This document shows positions 37,747 to 50,647 of a stretch of 64,000 bases of DNA, piece by piece. The first letter of the stretch is position 1. The number at the start of each line of letters is the position of its first letter. Origin of the DNA: Phellopilus nigrolimitatus (Eukaryota > Basidiomycota > Agaricomycetes > Hymenochaetales > Hymenochaetaceae); NCBI GenBank assembly GCA_021029095.1, contig JAJOHG010000012.1, positions 620,001 to 684,000 of the forward strand. Direction: 5' to 3'. The translations under genes were made by a program, and so were the position numbers. The notes under the pieces were generated by a model. It was not told the origin of the DNA and did no database searches. It saw only the letters and a list, made by a program, of their open reading frames with translations.

Positions 37747-38097
37747 GACCTGTACATGTAAAGTTGATAGTAGATAAACTTGAATATCGCGGAGTTCTGC
37801 CTCGCCGACAACGGAGATCACACTCGCGTGATGGTATACGCGTGATCCAACTCGGAGGCTCGTGACGTGCTGTCAGCAATCACGGGATGCTTAGCAAGAG
37901 CTTAGCACGTGACATTAGTCCAGGCATATAATTATTTAGCATCGACCAATGATCTTGCCCATCGTCCATCCTTCACGATTATTACTTCAAACATAGCGTT
38001 CTTCTCGCGTCTTTTCTCGTCTCGAACGATACCCTCCTCCTTAGCTGCAGTGACATCGACGCTGTCCTCGACGCATAGGAACAATCACACGCATACG
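37747..38097. other. Intergenic between adenylation gene and thioredoxin reductase
   Basis: 351 bases, no coding sequence and in particular no reductase-domain remnant. ATATAATTAT near 37925 is a possible AT-rich core promoter for the downstream gene. Confidence 0.6.
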
Positions 38098-39206
<1,109 letters not shown>

Positions 39207-39334
39207 ACTCGTATTTTATTCGCTATGGGCTGCATTACAGACATGGGAGAAGAATAGACACTGTAACACATTTACTAGAATTTCACGATTGACACGTCAT
39301 TCTACAACCTTGACTTCTGCTAATAACCGTGACC

Positions 39335-41464
39335 ATGTCCCTCGCCGTCTGGCAATGGACAGCCGCCTTTCTTTTCGTTACAACGCTGCCGGCGCTTCTC
39401 CTCGCGCTCTACACTCAACATCTTAAACACGAAAACGCGCACAGGCGGCGCGCCGTCTTACGCACTCTCGGCGTGCCAGATTCGGAACACGCACAGCGTA
39501 CGCTCGTCGGGTTTTTCCATCCATACTGGTATGTCGTTGTCTGCTCATTATGTCGGTTTAAGTACGTTGGAGAAACAGCTGATTCTACGTAGGACGCTCC
39601 CATTTTGTCAAACGACATGAAGCAATGCGGGAGGCGGCGGTGAGCGCGTGCTATGGACGGCGGTGGCACTCCTCCAGCGCACCGCGCCGCACGTCGTGAG
39701 TGTCGTGTACTCTGGCGATGGTGATGCAGGGCAAGGACGAGATCATCGCGAAGGTCAAGGTGCGCCCTCTGTTTCGTTCCTTCAGATGCACCGTGTTTCT
39801 TATAGCTGCATACGTTTAACTCAGTCCCGCTTCAACATCGTGCTCGAACCCCGCACATTACATTTTGTGTTCCTCAGCAAGAGGGCGCTCGTGGAGGACG
39901 CACGCTGGCCGCACTTCACTCTCCTGGGCCAGAGTGTTGGCTCAATGATCCTCGCATGGGAGGCACTGACGAAGCTCATACCAGATGTCTACATCGGTGC
40001 GCCGTCGACCTTCTCTTCATATCAAGGAATGCCATGCTGAATTACGTTTGGACACGTAGACACGATGGGCTACGCATTTACTTTCCCTGTCGTACGCGTG
40101 CTCGGCGCAGGGCGTGTTCCAGTCGGCGCGTACGTGCACTACCCGACAATCAGCACCGAAATGCTGGCGCGCGTGAAGGCCCGCCGCCAGGGCTACGCCA
40201 ACGCCGATTCCATCTCCTCGTCCGCCGCACTCAGTAGTGCGAAGCTTCTGTACGTGTCTCTTTCGTCGAACAATGGCTTCCATGACTTATTTGATGGTCA
40301 GATATTATCGGATATTTATGTATCACTACGCTTCTGCACTGAGGCGCGCGTCCTTCCTCATGGTGAATTCCTCCTGGACAAAGAACCACATTGACGCCAT
40401 ATTGGCGCATACAGATACGCCGCTCAGCGTCCTACATGGCCTCTTGTATGTGCTCAGTCCCGTTCCGCTCCTCTTATCCATAGTGGGGAAGGGGACGGAG
40501 CATCATACCCCGCCACGGTCAGGCGCAGACCGTCTACCCTCCGTGCGAGACGGATGAGCTCGTCGCATTTCCGCTGGAGGGGCGAGAGAAAGTGCTCCTG
40601 AGCGTGGCACAATTCAGGTTCGCATCCTTTTTCTCATGAACACAATGTCAAAAATAATGTACGCGCGCTGAAAATAAAATTGATTGCCCAGGCCTGAGAA
40701 AGACCACGCCGCTCAGTTGTATGCCCTGTTTGAGCTGCTCAAACAGCATCCAGAGCATAGGCAGACGGTTAAACTCGTCATGGTTGGCGGGTGTCGGAAC
40801 AACGAGGATGCGGCGCGCGTTGAGTCTCTGCGTGCTCTAGCGAAGGAGCTCGAGATTGCGGTATGTTCGACAAAGTCGAAAAACTTGATTTCTCCAGAGG
40901 CACTAAATTTCGCCGTTTATGTTTTATCATTTATGCAGGCAAACGTGGAGTTTGTAGTGAACGCCTCGCATGGGGATGTCCTTTCGTGGCTAGGACGTGC
41001 GAGCATCGGCCTCAGCACCATGGTCGACGAGCACTTTGGGATCAACGTCGTCGAGCTTATGGTTCGTGGTTACCTTTTTTGTTTCTAATCTTATTTAATT
41101 AAAACTAAACGGCAAATTGGTGCAGGCCGCCGGCGTAATACCCGTTGCTCACGCTTCTGGCGGACCGCTCAACGACATCGTCGTGCCGTACAAAAGCGAG
41201 CCAACCGGTAGGTCCATCCTGACTTGACCTTATCTTCAATGCCGTACGGCTGCTCACATGCCCACTCTCGTGCCAGGCTATCACGCGACAACGCCGGCGA
41301 CCTTCGGGGCAGCGCTGCACACTGTATTGTCCCTGTCGCCTGAGGCAGAAAACTCGATGCGAGAGCGCGGACGCGCCTGGGCAGTAGAGCGATTTTCGCG
41401 GAGGGGCTTCGAGCAGGCGTGGGAGGAGAGCGGGTGGCGAAAGTGGCTGCCGTCGCAGGAGTGA
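39335..41464 (+). CDS. ALG11: ALG11-type alpha-1,2-mannosyltransferase, with a possible 1-base frame break
   Basis: Adds mannoses 4 and 5 to the dolichol-linked oligosaccharide on the cytosolic ER face. The N-terminus has a membrane anchor ([20 protein letters not shown]). Family strings follow: [15 protein letters not shown] (exon 1/2 joint), [61 protein letters not shown] and the GT4 acid motif [14 protein letters not shown]. Two weak points. Near 39729-39731 the frame must slip one base inside GGG for KDEIIAKVK to follow SGDGDA and to meet the next exon (SRFNIVLEP) at a normal intron. The intron near 40450-40525 has poor sites. The unspliced frame stays open across the first problem, so a naive model would include intron sequence. 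Confidence 0.83.
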
Positions 41465-41856
41465 AGATGTCAGAGTGATTTCCCTCCGCCCCAGCCCGTT
41501 GAATCAATTCTACACTCTTTGAGTTTATATAATACATTACGCTCGGCGAACTTGAATATTGAGTGCACGCAAAACACGCGTGGTAGTATGTAATCTTCAA
41601 ATGTATGATGCAACCTCATCAGCAAAGCCGTTCTCAGACTGCTTTTGGTGCATTTGGGGTCGACCAACTCAATCGATGAGATAATCCATCCATATTTTGT
41701 CGAGTATACAAGATACAGATCGCCGATTCTACACTGACAATAATACATACACTAGACGGGAAAGATCGTAATGAGCACACAGGACACAGGAGCTTTACAC
41801 GGCATAAACTTCGCTGATAGTGGAAACTATCCACAACGCCCACATGTATGCAACAC
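41465..41856. other. Intergenic between convergent ALG11 and P450 number 2
   Basis: 392 bases of 3' flanking sequence; nothing recognised. Confidence 0.6.
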
Positions 41857-44241
41857 CTAACGATCAACGAGCTTCACCTTCAAAGGAAGTTGAGGAACTA
41901 CCTTGTCTGAGTCCTTGAGGACAGGAGACTGCAGAAAGTTCATCGCCCAAAAGATGTCCGGTCCTGGCTCGAAAATGAATGATTCGAGAAGTATTGAAAG
42001 AACTAGTTCTGAATGAAAGGACCAGATTGACAGTGAGTAGCAAAAAAAAAATAGGGGAATACCAGGTACTAACTCATCTCCATCTCCGCGAATTTAAATC
42101 CACTGTATTGCTACTGATCAGAAGCACACATTCTGGGGGAACACCCATAAAAAATACGTACATGCACGCTCTTCCACCGCCGAGGAACGTCATCCTGGAT
42201 AACGCGATATTAATAAGTTGATTCCAATCCGCGCAGATAAGGAGACTCACATCGACGCATAAATCCCGGGAAGGTGGGCCTTCGACACGCTGTCCGGTAA
42301 CGGCTTAAGCCAGCGCTCTGGCTTCCACTCTTCCGCATCCTCGCCCCAGATTCTCTTGCTCCGGTTGGCCCCCAAAACAGAGATAACGACATTTGTATTC
42401 TTCTTCAATGGGATCTCCTTGATCTCTGTTTTCCCATCAGCTGACTTTATTGGCCAAAGGAGAGGTAGGACGATATCCTTTCTCGTCCTTTGAGGAGATC
42501 GGATCGTCATAATGTAAAAGGACACAGAAAGAGGCAAATAGACCTACGTGCGATTTAGCTGAGGGACAGGAGGGAACACGCGTAGAGTTTCACGGCAGAC
42601 GGCATCAAGATAAGACAGAGTCATGAGTGCGTCGTATTCGAGATCTCCGTACTTCTTGCGTGCCGCCGTGACCTCCTCCCGGAGCTTTGATTGAATTTCG
42701 GGGTAAAGAACGAGTTGATGGAGGACGCGACTCAGCGCGCTCGTTGTTGTGTCATGCCCTGCGAAAATGAATGCACTGCGATTGGTAGAGCCGTATGATG
42801 AGCTCTCTTCTCTTCGGATGCAAGAAACCGCCTACCCCATATGCCCAAGAAGCTCCGACTCAGGTATGCGATCTTCCTCATTCGCATGTAAGTTTGCTTT
42901 CACTTAAAAAGCCACATTAGCCAGTTAAATGGAACAAAGAGTGGATTATAAAGAAACTCGCAAAGAACGCTCAAGATGTCCTTTCCCTTTCCAACTTGAT
43001 CGTTGACAATCGTCTCAGCCTCGTCTTCCAACACCAGCATCTTTTGGCGAAGGATTCCACGAGCACAATTATACATGGTGTCGGAGATTGAAGTTATGGT
43101 CTTAATTATATCGAACGGAGCTAGCTCCATGACCTTCCTACGGAAAGCTGGAGAGCCAATCTTCACCGCGTACGGAAGAAACTGGCGATGCAGAAAAAGT
43201 TTCGCGTTCAATGGACTTCTCATAGTAGAAAGTCAGTCACAGCTGCGAGTACTGTCGGTGATTTTAAGTTTTCTTGCCTTAGTAACTTCATCGTATCACT
43301 GTAGTTGTTGCTCTTCTTATCGTCGAGGGTATCAAACGTATAGCCGAGACCACCTTGTCCGACATATTCCAGAGCTGCACGGGACATCCACATCATAACG
43401 TTGATAGTCTCCTTTCCACTGTGGACTTCACGTGAAAGGATGTCTCGCAGCTTCAATCGAGGATCCGGTCGCTTCAGTTACACGCGATAAGAAAGTTTGG
43501 CTATCCCTTTACCTGGTGGGCAATCGGATAGAAAATCGGTAGTAAGTCGCGCATGTGCTTGAGAGAAAAGACAGGATTGAGTATCTTGCGTTGCTTTTTG
43601 TGATGGTCGCCTAATTATAATTATATGTCAGGTGACTGATAAGCATCCAAACGAGCAAGCCTCACCGAGGGTAGACAGTAGGCTCTTCCCAAGGAGAAGC
43701 TCATTGGAGCTGAGCACAAATATCAGTAGCGCATATCAAGCACCGATACAGCAAATGCACGTACATCACAAACATGTCTGTCTCCTCATAGACGTACTGA
43801 TCTTTGACTACAATGTGGTGCAATGCGAGGGGATCCGAAACGTAGAGTTGCTCATCCTGTTTCCCCATAAACAGTTTTTCTCTTGGGGGGAGTTCCATCA
43901 GAAAGGCTCACCCCGAAGAGCATGTTTAGCTTGACTGCGCCGCCATATTTCTCAGCGAGCTCGCGATGGAACTCCCAGCCGTGCAATCTGTCGAAGAGCT
44001 GGCCGAAGTTGCCTTCAGGCAAGACGTTCAATGTCGATCACGAGCACATGCATATTCAGCGTTAATTGAATATGCTATGCATGAGGACTCAAACAAGCTC
44101 AAGCTTACCTTTCCACCAAGAGATACTTGGAGGACCGGGAATGTTTGAGAGCGGCGTTCTTACAACGAAAGGACGCAGGACACGCCATAGTGCAAAAGAC
44201 AACAGCGAGATTGCGAATGCTTGAGCGATAGAGAGAGCCAT
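41857..44241 (-). CDS. Cytochrome P450 monooxygenase (number 2)
   Basis: Minus-strand paralogue of the P450 at 19.3-21.8 kb. Start ATG at 44241-44239 (MALSIAQAFAISLLSFALWR), membrane anchor, hinge NIPGPP, then WEFHRELAEKYGGAVKLNML, I-helix FAGHDTTTSAL, ExxR ETLR, EEWKPERW and haem loop FLGGGRACIGFKFAEMEM, ending at 41857-41859. All catalytic motifs are intact. Exon borders match those of P450 number 1, including the intron inside the haem-loop Ile codon and the intron in the I-helix segment. The two proteins differ at many positions, so the duplication is not recent. ER location and an oxygenase role are inferred from the family; the substrate is unknown. Confidence 0.92.
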
Positions 44242-45468
44242 GGGTGCTCCAGCTACTCTTTAGAAGTAAAGAGAGAATTTATAGTCTAGTATGCATGCGA
44301 TAACTGCCGAGAAAGGGAACGGAGAAGTACCCCGAGTACAAATCAGTTATGACCTGGGAGCTGAACGTTAACGATCAGAAGGTCCCCGGGCCCGATCGTC
44401 GGTCTGCACGGTCGAGATTCCTTTGCAAAAGGACGTGGGTATCATTGAATGCACGCCCATCCGCCATTGGCCGTTTTATCCTCGCATGGGAGTAACCGAA
44501 GTTCGAAAAGTATAGCGAAGCAACGAGGAAGCGGGTGTGACCATGCTCCAGTTAGTTAGAAGCGAACACAGCTGCCGAGGCGGTAGAATAAGGATAAAAC
44601 AGACACGTGTCTGTAAACTTGCAGCGATGCTTTAGACAGGAACATAGACAAAACAAAACGCTCAAATTGTCATTGTGATCGAACTTGACCGCCACAAAGC
44701 CCACGGATGAGAAAGCTGTTAGCCGGGATTAACAATTTTGGAACAGGAAGGAAGTCAGAGATAATTCTGTGGATCTAGTTGATGAGGCCAAGCCACAAAG
44801 TACCCGAAAGCAAGTCGACGGGAGAAGTCCCAGCTTGTGCTTTACACCCCAAAATCCCGAACGATTTGGCCATGTGGCGGAGAGCTTTCCGTATCACCGA
44901 GAGCAGCAACATAAGGTGAACCAACACATCTATCTACAAGAGTTGGGATCTAGCAGGAGTCGGGAATTAAGTAGCTCCATCACGTAACTCCACGGAGTCC
45001 GCGTCAATAGGTCCAGAAAAGTCCTGTTGATAGAATTCATCCTTGGTGTCAAAAGAAAACATCGGTGCTCATGATTTCTGGACGCATCCTCTGCCCGAGA
45101 TTGGACACGAATGTGCATTAGTATTTTAGATCGGTGCTATACTTGCCTCGCGACGTGATGAAGGCCTCGCTGCTGCGGCGCAAACCATCAAGCAACGCTC
45201 GTGGCAATATAGTTTTAAGCGTTTGTACAAATGAGTGTGACGCGCATGCTTAAAGCGCGTTGTAGACTGTGTTCAACGAAAGATGCGATTGTCTAGAGTC
45301 GAAGGAAGCCTTGCACGTCTTCTGTTCAATCAAGCCTCGCACATCCGGCGCGACGCTTGCGTATGCATCGTATATAGCTCGGTCATTGCATTAGGACAAG
45401 GAATAAGGCTTTTGACAGACGACCCGACCTACATCCAAGGCCCAGACACACATACGGCTAATTTCCAG
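44242..45468. other. Intergenic, divergent: P450 number 2 promoter and upstream of the acidic protein
   Basis: 1.2 kb with no convincing gene. The long frame of the downstream locus extends left to 45283, but that part looks like leader sequence. Confidence 0.5.
44278..44283 (-). promoter_or_regulatory. TATA box of P450 number 2
   Basis: On the minus strand TATAAA lies 37-42 bases before ATG 44241, a spacing similar to that at P450 number 1. Confidence 0.55.
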
Positions 45469-45994
45469 ATGGACACTTTGACAGTCTTGGCGGCGCGGTT
45501 CTCAGCTAGACTTCATACCAAGCTCGAAGATACAGACGATGCAGCAGCGACTAGCAAAGGATTTCGTCTAGATGAAGGCAGTATTAAGTCCAGCGAAGAC
45601 ATTTACGGAAACTCTACTTTGAATCGGCACAAGCGCTTCGAGTTGCACACCGGACGGCACCACGGAAAAGGGGACCGTACAGCGTGGGGATCGTACACAG
45701 AGCATGCACCACCAGTCCTGCCGCCCAACGCGTGCGTCCCAGGGTTTGAGGACGAGATACTATTACTTCGAGTTGGCCAAGAAGACAACGCCGGCGACAA
45801 TGATAATAGCGAGAAACAGCAACACGATGTGAGCAGCGATGAGGACGAGGACGAGGACGAGGACGAAGAGCTCGACGTGAGTGGCAATGAGCACCGTGTC
45901 ACACGTGACAGGGCGCGTGAGACGCGTCGCTCAGCTGCAGGTATTTCTGGATCAGCTTTACCCACGTCGTCCTTGGTTGCGACCTTCCTCTTAA
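45469..45994 (+). CDS. Hypothetical small acidic protein
   Basis: Not recognised. Two exons, 45469-45876 and 45941-45994, joined over a 64-nt GTGAGT...GCAG intron, give about 153 residues: MDTLTVLAARFSARLHTKLE at the start, a basic middle (HTGRHHGKGDRTAWGS), VPGFEDEILLLRVGQED, a run of Asp/Glu (SSDEDEDEDEDEELD) and the tail VFLDQLYPRRPWLRPSS. The middle and tail look like real protein, while the unspliced frame runs on into the next gene. The frame is open back to Met 45283, so the start could be earlier. It has no signal peptide or membrane span. Confidence 0.5.
45838..45868 (+). repeat. GAGGAC hexanucleotide microsatellite
   Basis: Repeated GAGGAC/GACGAG units encode the poly-Asp/Glu tract of the small acidic protein. 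The antisense frame reads poly-Ser. Confidence 0.8.
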
Positions 45995-46152
45995 CACCAT
46001 CCTCGCTTTTTGGATCAACGACGCACCCCGCGACGAGGACGCTGCAAAGATCACCTGGAACACCAGCACCAAGTAGTGTTCTCCCTTCAACGACGAGCAG
46101 CGATCTAGCACGCTTTTGCAACAGGATATTCAAGCCTGAAGCACGCTCGAGA

Positions 46153-46864
46153 ATGGCATCGAAAACACATTTATGGGTCTCGCTGTGGTTCCTTGTAACT
46201 GCGCCAGTGATATTTTGGGATGCAACATACTGTTTCATGCGGTGCGTATTCGACTTACAAAAACCTCGATGAATGATCTCTGAGGAAACGTTCCGTTGCA
46301 GTCCACGAAGCTTCGAGGGCGGTGACCTTCATTGGATCTGGAAACCTTACGAAATTTATCAAGAAGTAGACTATGTCTATGGTGTCGAGGCCTACCACCG
46401 TGGAGATGGCTTTGCGAATGCTCAATGTGTGTCTCACTACTCGATCATTCTTTTCATTTCCAAGCTAATAGCTTCAATCAAAGCCTTATTGAATGTTGTC
46501 GAGACGTTCCTCAACCTATACTATGTTTATGCACAACACCTCCTTGCATCACCTGCTGCACCAATCGTTGGTTTTGCAGCTGCAGTCATGACGCTCAGCA
46601 AGACCGTCTTGTACTGGGCGCAAGAGTACTATTGCGGCGGATGTGCTATCGGACACAATGATATATGGACGCTTTTTTGGTTCTGGATCGTTCCGAACGG
46701 GTGAGGACTTTATCTGTGTAATTTTTCTTTTCAAAATTTCTGAGGACTGCTCTGCAATAAGTCTTTGGCTTATTTTCCCTACTTTGATCATCGCGCAACT
46801 TGCCCGGGATATGTCGGCCAATCTCAACCTTGCAAGTAAGGTCGCAAAAGCAAAGAAGGGATGA
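46153..46864 (+). CDS. EXPERA-like fungal multi-span membrane protein
   Basis: Four exons (46153-46241, 46302-46426, 46484-46700, 46762-46864) give 177 residues. Hydrophobic segments are LWVSLWFLVTAPVIFWDATY, LLNVVETFLNLYYVYAQHLL, PIVGFAAAVMTLSKTVLYWA and IPTL-type span LWLIFPTLIIAQLA. Conserved-looking polar strings between them include GGDLHWIWKPYEIYQEVDYV and WAQEYYCGGCAIGHND. Layout and the WxxPY...E...N motifs resemble fungal proteins of the EXPERA (emopamil-binding-like) group, whose role is unclear. The tail KVAKAKKG looks like a lysine-rich ER-retention type end. The start is the Met before the first span. The frame is open upstream but belongs to another gene. Confidence 0.7.
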
Positions 46865-47837
46865 GGGGGGTAGAGCTTCTTGCGTTTAGTTCACTACCAT
46901 CTATCATTGATCAACTGTTTTAACGTATGTAATCCATCTTGGCTTTGGATGCAGGACTTCTTGATTGTACTTGTTGTACCCAAAATACTAAGCTATGAGT
47001 GTCTTTGTGCAGCGTATTTTGTCTTTTATAAGATGAATATGTCCCTGAATACTTCTCTGTCGAGAAGACTTGCCAGTGCACAAGCTGTTCAAGCACATTT
47101 GCGTACGGAAACGTCTGGTATTTTCACCGGATACTAACTTAATGTCAACTGTGAGAAGTAAAAATAGACCACTAGATATCATTAATCGTAAGTTAAGCTC
47201 GAGGGCCAAACTTCAAATACAGCAATACAATTTTCAGGGATCGCTTTGCAACCAGCGGAATCTGGCCACCCATAATATATATATATCTTCATTATCATCA
47301 CGCATAGCATTAATATCGTATAACACTACAGCAAAACATCGGAATTTTGGTACTACAACGGGAGGCAAACGAAACCGGGTATGCATGCCAACGCGCCCGC
47401 GAAAATGCTAGGACTAGTTGGTAGTAGAAGCAGCTAGGATGCAGTCAATAACCGCACGTAGGAGAACAACAAGAAGATCCCTAGAAGGGGAAAAAGCAAA
47501 TGATTCTACGCTTCGATCTGAGCCCACAGACGCACGGAAAGGCGGCTAGCGGAAGGTTAGTTTGCGGATGGTCCGTGGCTATGTGATAGAGGGATGTACG
47601 GATGGAAGTGAGGAGGAAAGACTATTGTCTAATGTAGCAGAGATTGCAACAGTGTCCAGGTGCAATGGAAACAGAACAGGGAATGAGTGGAAGAGAAAGA
47701 AAGTTATTGTTCAAAAGAGTGACAACAGTATGGCGGCAGCCTGGAAACGAGGGACGAGCATGTTGAGCGCATTAACGAGTTGGTCCTGTAAGTAAGTGGC
47801 TGTAGAGGAATGAGAATGAGAATGGGTGATGCAAGTA
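46865..47837. other. Intergenic between convergent genes
   Basis: About 1 kb without a recognised gene; short frames only, with an AT dinucleotide run (TATATATATAT) near 47275-47286. Confidence 0.5.
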
Positions 47838-49378
47838 CTATGACCGCGGGACAAAAATGGCGAGAAGAATGATCACAGGAGCGTAAGTGAAAAAGAACAG
47901 GACAGATGCGACGCGACAGCGTAATCGCCATGTGCGAGCCTCTGCAGCAGCGCGATCAATTAATCATCTCATTACGCAAAAAAGTTAGATCATACACACC
48001 TCGTTCAATATGCGGATCATCCACTGTGATCGCCTTCTCCGTGTCGGTTCCGACCATTCGTGTTTTCGGTAGTCGCCACAAACTCGCGATCCACCACAGC
48101 AAAGGGAACAAAAAGCCAAACCAGAACGACCACGCCTGGAGCGGCGAACCAACGTCATCGGGCGAGCGGAAACGTAAGCTCCACCCCACGTCGCGGGGAG
48201 AAGGCGGCTTTTGTGGATCGCGCATGTAGAATGTGCTGAGGCGGTCGACCGATGGTGCGCGGGGGGACAGGATTGCGGACAACGGTATCGACGACTGCGA
48301 GAGCGAGCGTTTTGGTCGCGGACCGGCACCAGATGATGATACGCCGGATGCAGACATTGCGCGCGAGGCGCGCGAGGCTCGCGAGACGGGACGCGGTGGC
48401 GACATTCTGCTGGTTGGTCGTTGGATGTGCGAGTTGACGGCGGCTGAACGTGAGCTGGCGCGACTGGAGACCGAATTAAGGTGCGATGCGTTTTGTGCTG
48501 ATCCTGGGCGTGACTGGTCCGGGGTAGCCGGCGAAGACAACCGGACGCGTTTTCTACTCTTCTGCGACTGAAACGATTGGAACGAGGATGGCGCATGGGA
48601 TGAATTAGAGTTCCGTTGAGGGCCTGCAAGAAGAAGGATATGATATTAGAAACACGTGTTCTCCACAAGAACTGCACGAAAACGATGCAAAGTTGTAGAA
48701 TAGGGACGTACGCTCAGCAAAAGTTGTTTTCTTTCCCTTCGTGCCCTTCGAGCCTGGCGGGCTTCCATCCTCTGAGTCTTCCGCCTTTCGCTTCCCCTTG
48801 CTTTTATCGGATTTTGGAGGGGTTGGCACCTTCAATCCTTCTCCAAGTTCGGAGTCAGCTGCAGACTCTTCTCTTGAACGGCCCGGAGATCCCCTCGGCG
48901 TCGGGGCGATCACAGATAGAGAGGGGGCATGTAGAAATGAAGATGATCCAGCAGTATGATAAGTCGATGTCGACGCCGATTGCTTGATAGGTGTGCTTGG
49001 TCGCACAGCGCTACCCTCGACATACCCGTCGCCGCTTTCCGGCTGAAGAGAATCCCATTTGTTCTGGTTCTCGCTGTCCGTGCGCACGTGCTGGATCATC
49101 CGACCCTCCGAATTTACGGGCGCACTAGTCTGTAAACTCCGCGCGTCCACGTCCACGCTGTCGTCTGGCGACAATGGCGGTCGACTTTTCGATTTTTGGA
49201 GGGGGTCGGCGGGCTGCGTTACGTCCTGCGTGGCGGGGGAGGCAAACCCGGCGGTGCCCGTGGGCGCCGTCGTCGAGGATAAGGAGGGGCGGGGGAGCGA
49301 AAATGATTGAGAAGATGAGAGAAAACGTTGTACTTTGGGCCTCATCGGTTTCGCAGTCTGCCTTGAATTCGCGTGCAT
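47838..49378 (-). CDS. Ser-rich protein with two C-terminal membrane spans
   Basis: Three exons (49378-48712, 48623-48000, 47941-47838) give 464 residues. The first 350 are Ser/Pro/Arg-rich and disordered, with a basic KSKGKRKAEDSED-type patch. The tail holds DVGWSLRFRSPDDVGSPLQA, a span SFWFGFLFPLLWWIASLWRL, a polar linker with DPHIER, and a second span VASVLFFFTYAPVIILLAIF. The second span is only found by splicing the last 59-nt intron; without it the protein would end in VYDLTFLRNEMIN. The family looks conserved in fungi (serine-rich, two-span tail) but I know no function. The neighbouring upstream gene on the same strand is also Ser-rich; they end and start within 26 bases. Confidence 0.7.
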
Positions 49379-49403
49379 TTTCTCGTGGGAAACACGCGTT
49401 CCT

Positions 49404-50647
49404 CTATTTCGGTAATTGTTGGGCGCCGAAATAGCCCGGTCCCTGGTAGCTAGCGGCAGAGTCCGAAGAACCCCTCGTCGTTCTCGTCACCGACACATCT
49501 TTTGCTTGTACGCCCGCCTGTTTGCCCAGTGACAGTCTGAGTATCTCACGTGACACCTCCGCAGGCCATCCATAGTCTTGCGACTGTGATGGATCGGCGG
49601 CGAGCCCAGCGGATGCGGCTTGTGCATTCCATTCAGCGCTTTTGCGGCGACGGGGTTTCTGAGAAGTGTCGGTTCCCGCCCGCGAACGCGTACGAGTCCG
49701 ACCCCGCTCACCCAACTCATTCGTCGGGTCAGTAAAAACAGTGGGCGCCTCGGGACGTGAGGTTCGACTTTTTATGACCCTGCTGAACGTTGAGGATATC
49801 GGCGAGAGAACAGCGCTATTGAACCGGGAGGAAGAGCCTGAGTCGGGCTCACGCATCGACGCGAAACGCTGTGCTCTAGCCTTGGGTGTAGACTGGAAAG
49901 GTGGGGAGTGGAAAGACGGGAAAGGAAGACCAGGGGACGCAGATGGCGTCGATAGCAAAGGTGTCGGATGCCCGAACGTTTGGGGTGACGGTGAGCAGAA
50001 TATACTATCCTGAGCTCCTGAGGACGTTTGCACTGCGTGATTGGAGCGAGAGGAAGCGGACGTCTCTGAGGGCCCAGAGGATGCGTCTGCCTTTGGGGAC
50101 CAGGATAATGCAGGAACTCCACCTGATGGACGAGCATGCTCATCAAATGAATGCCTATTGGGGGTCTCCTCATTTGAGCGATTTCTTCTGCGATTCCTCA
50201 CGAAGTCATCCTTTAAGTCGGACATATAAAGTTTTTCGTCGCTCCCAAGGGTCGACGCGCCTTTTGAGACGCGTATGGAAAGGACGATGGCGGCACACTG
50301 CCATCCGATTTCCTTCCATTCAACACATATTCCACCTCTGCGCTGCCTTCTCCCTTGCCCGACGTTCCGCCTCCTTCCCGAGTCTGTTTCGAAGACTCTG
50401 CTTTTGCTGGATGCCGACTCGGTTTAAGCCCAATATGCGCTCGAAACGGGTCATCTTCAGTTGACGCGAAAAGCGTGTTCAGGTCCGGATGTATCTTGTC
50501 TTTGAAAGCAGTCTCTGGACTGGGCGGAGTGAGCGACACGGTGAGTGACGCGTCCGGCGTCGTTGGCGCAGGTGTAACGCGTAAGTCGTCTATGCGAGTT
50601 GGCTTTGGGTGTCGAGAAGAGCGTAAACGAGTCAGAAAAGTAGGCAT
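49404..50647 (-). CDS. Hypothetical Ser/Pro-rich protein with an unresolved frame change
   Basis: Not recognised. Part one (50647 to 50213, MPTFLTRLRSSRHPKPTRID...) ends as QKARRPLGATKNF in one frame. Part two (from about 50225, YMSDLKDDFVRNRRRNRSNE...) goes on in the next frame to YQGPGYFGAQQLPK at 49404. Both parts are Ser/Pro/Arg-rich and low in hydrophobics, so they look like one protein. A 1-base slip near the A5/T run at 50225-50238 would join them. An 86-nt intron from after GRKSDGS to before DDFVRN also restores the frame, but its donor (GTGCCG) is poor. A third option is two genes overlapping by 13 bases. No membrane span or enzyme motif is visible. Confidence 0.5.

Noticed and set aside
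45603..46238. 211-codon minus frame with poly-Ser
   Set aside because: Antisense of the Asp/Glu tract and first span of two plus-strand genes.
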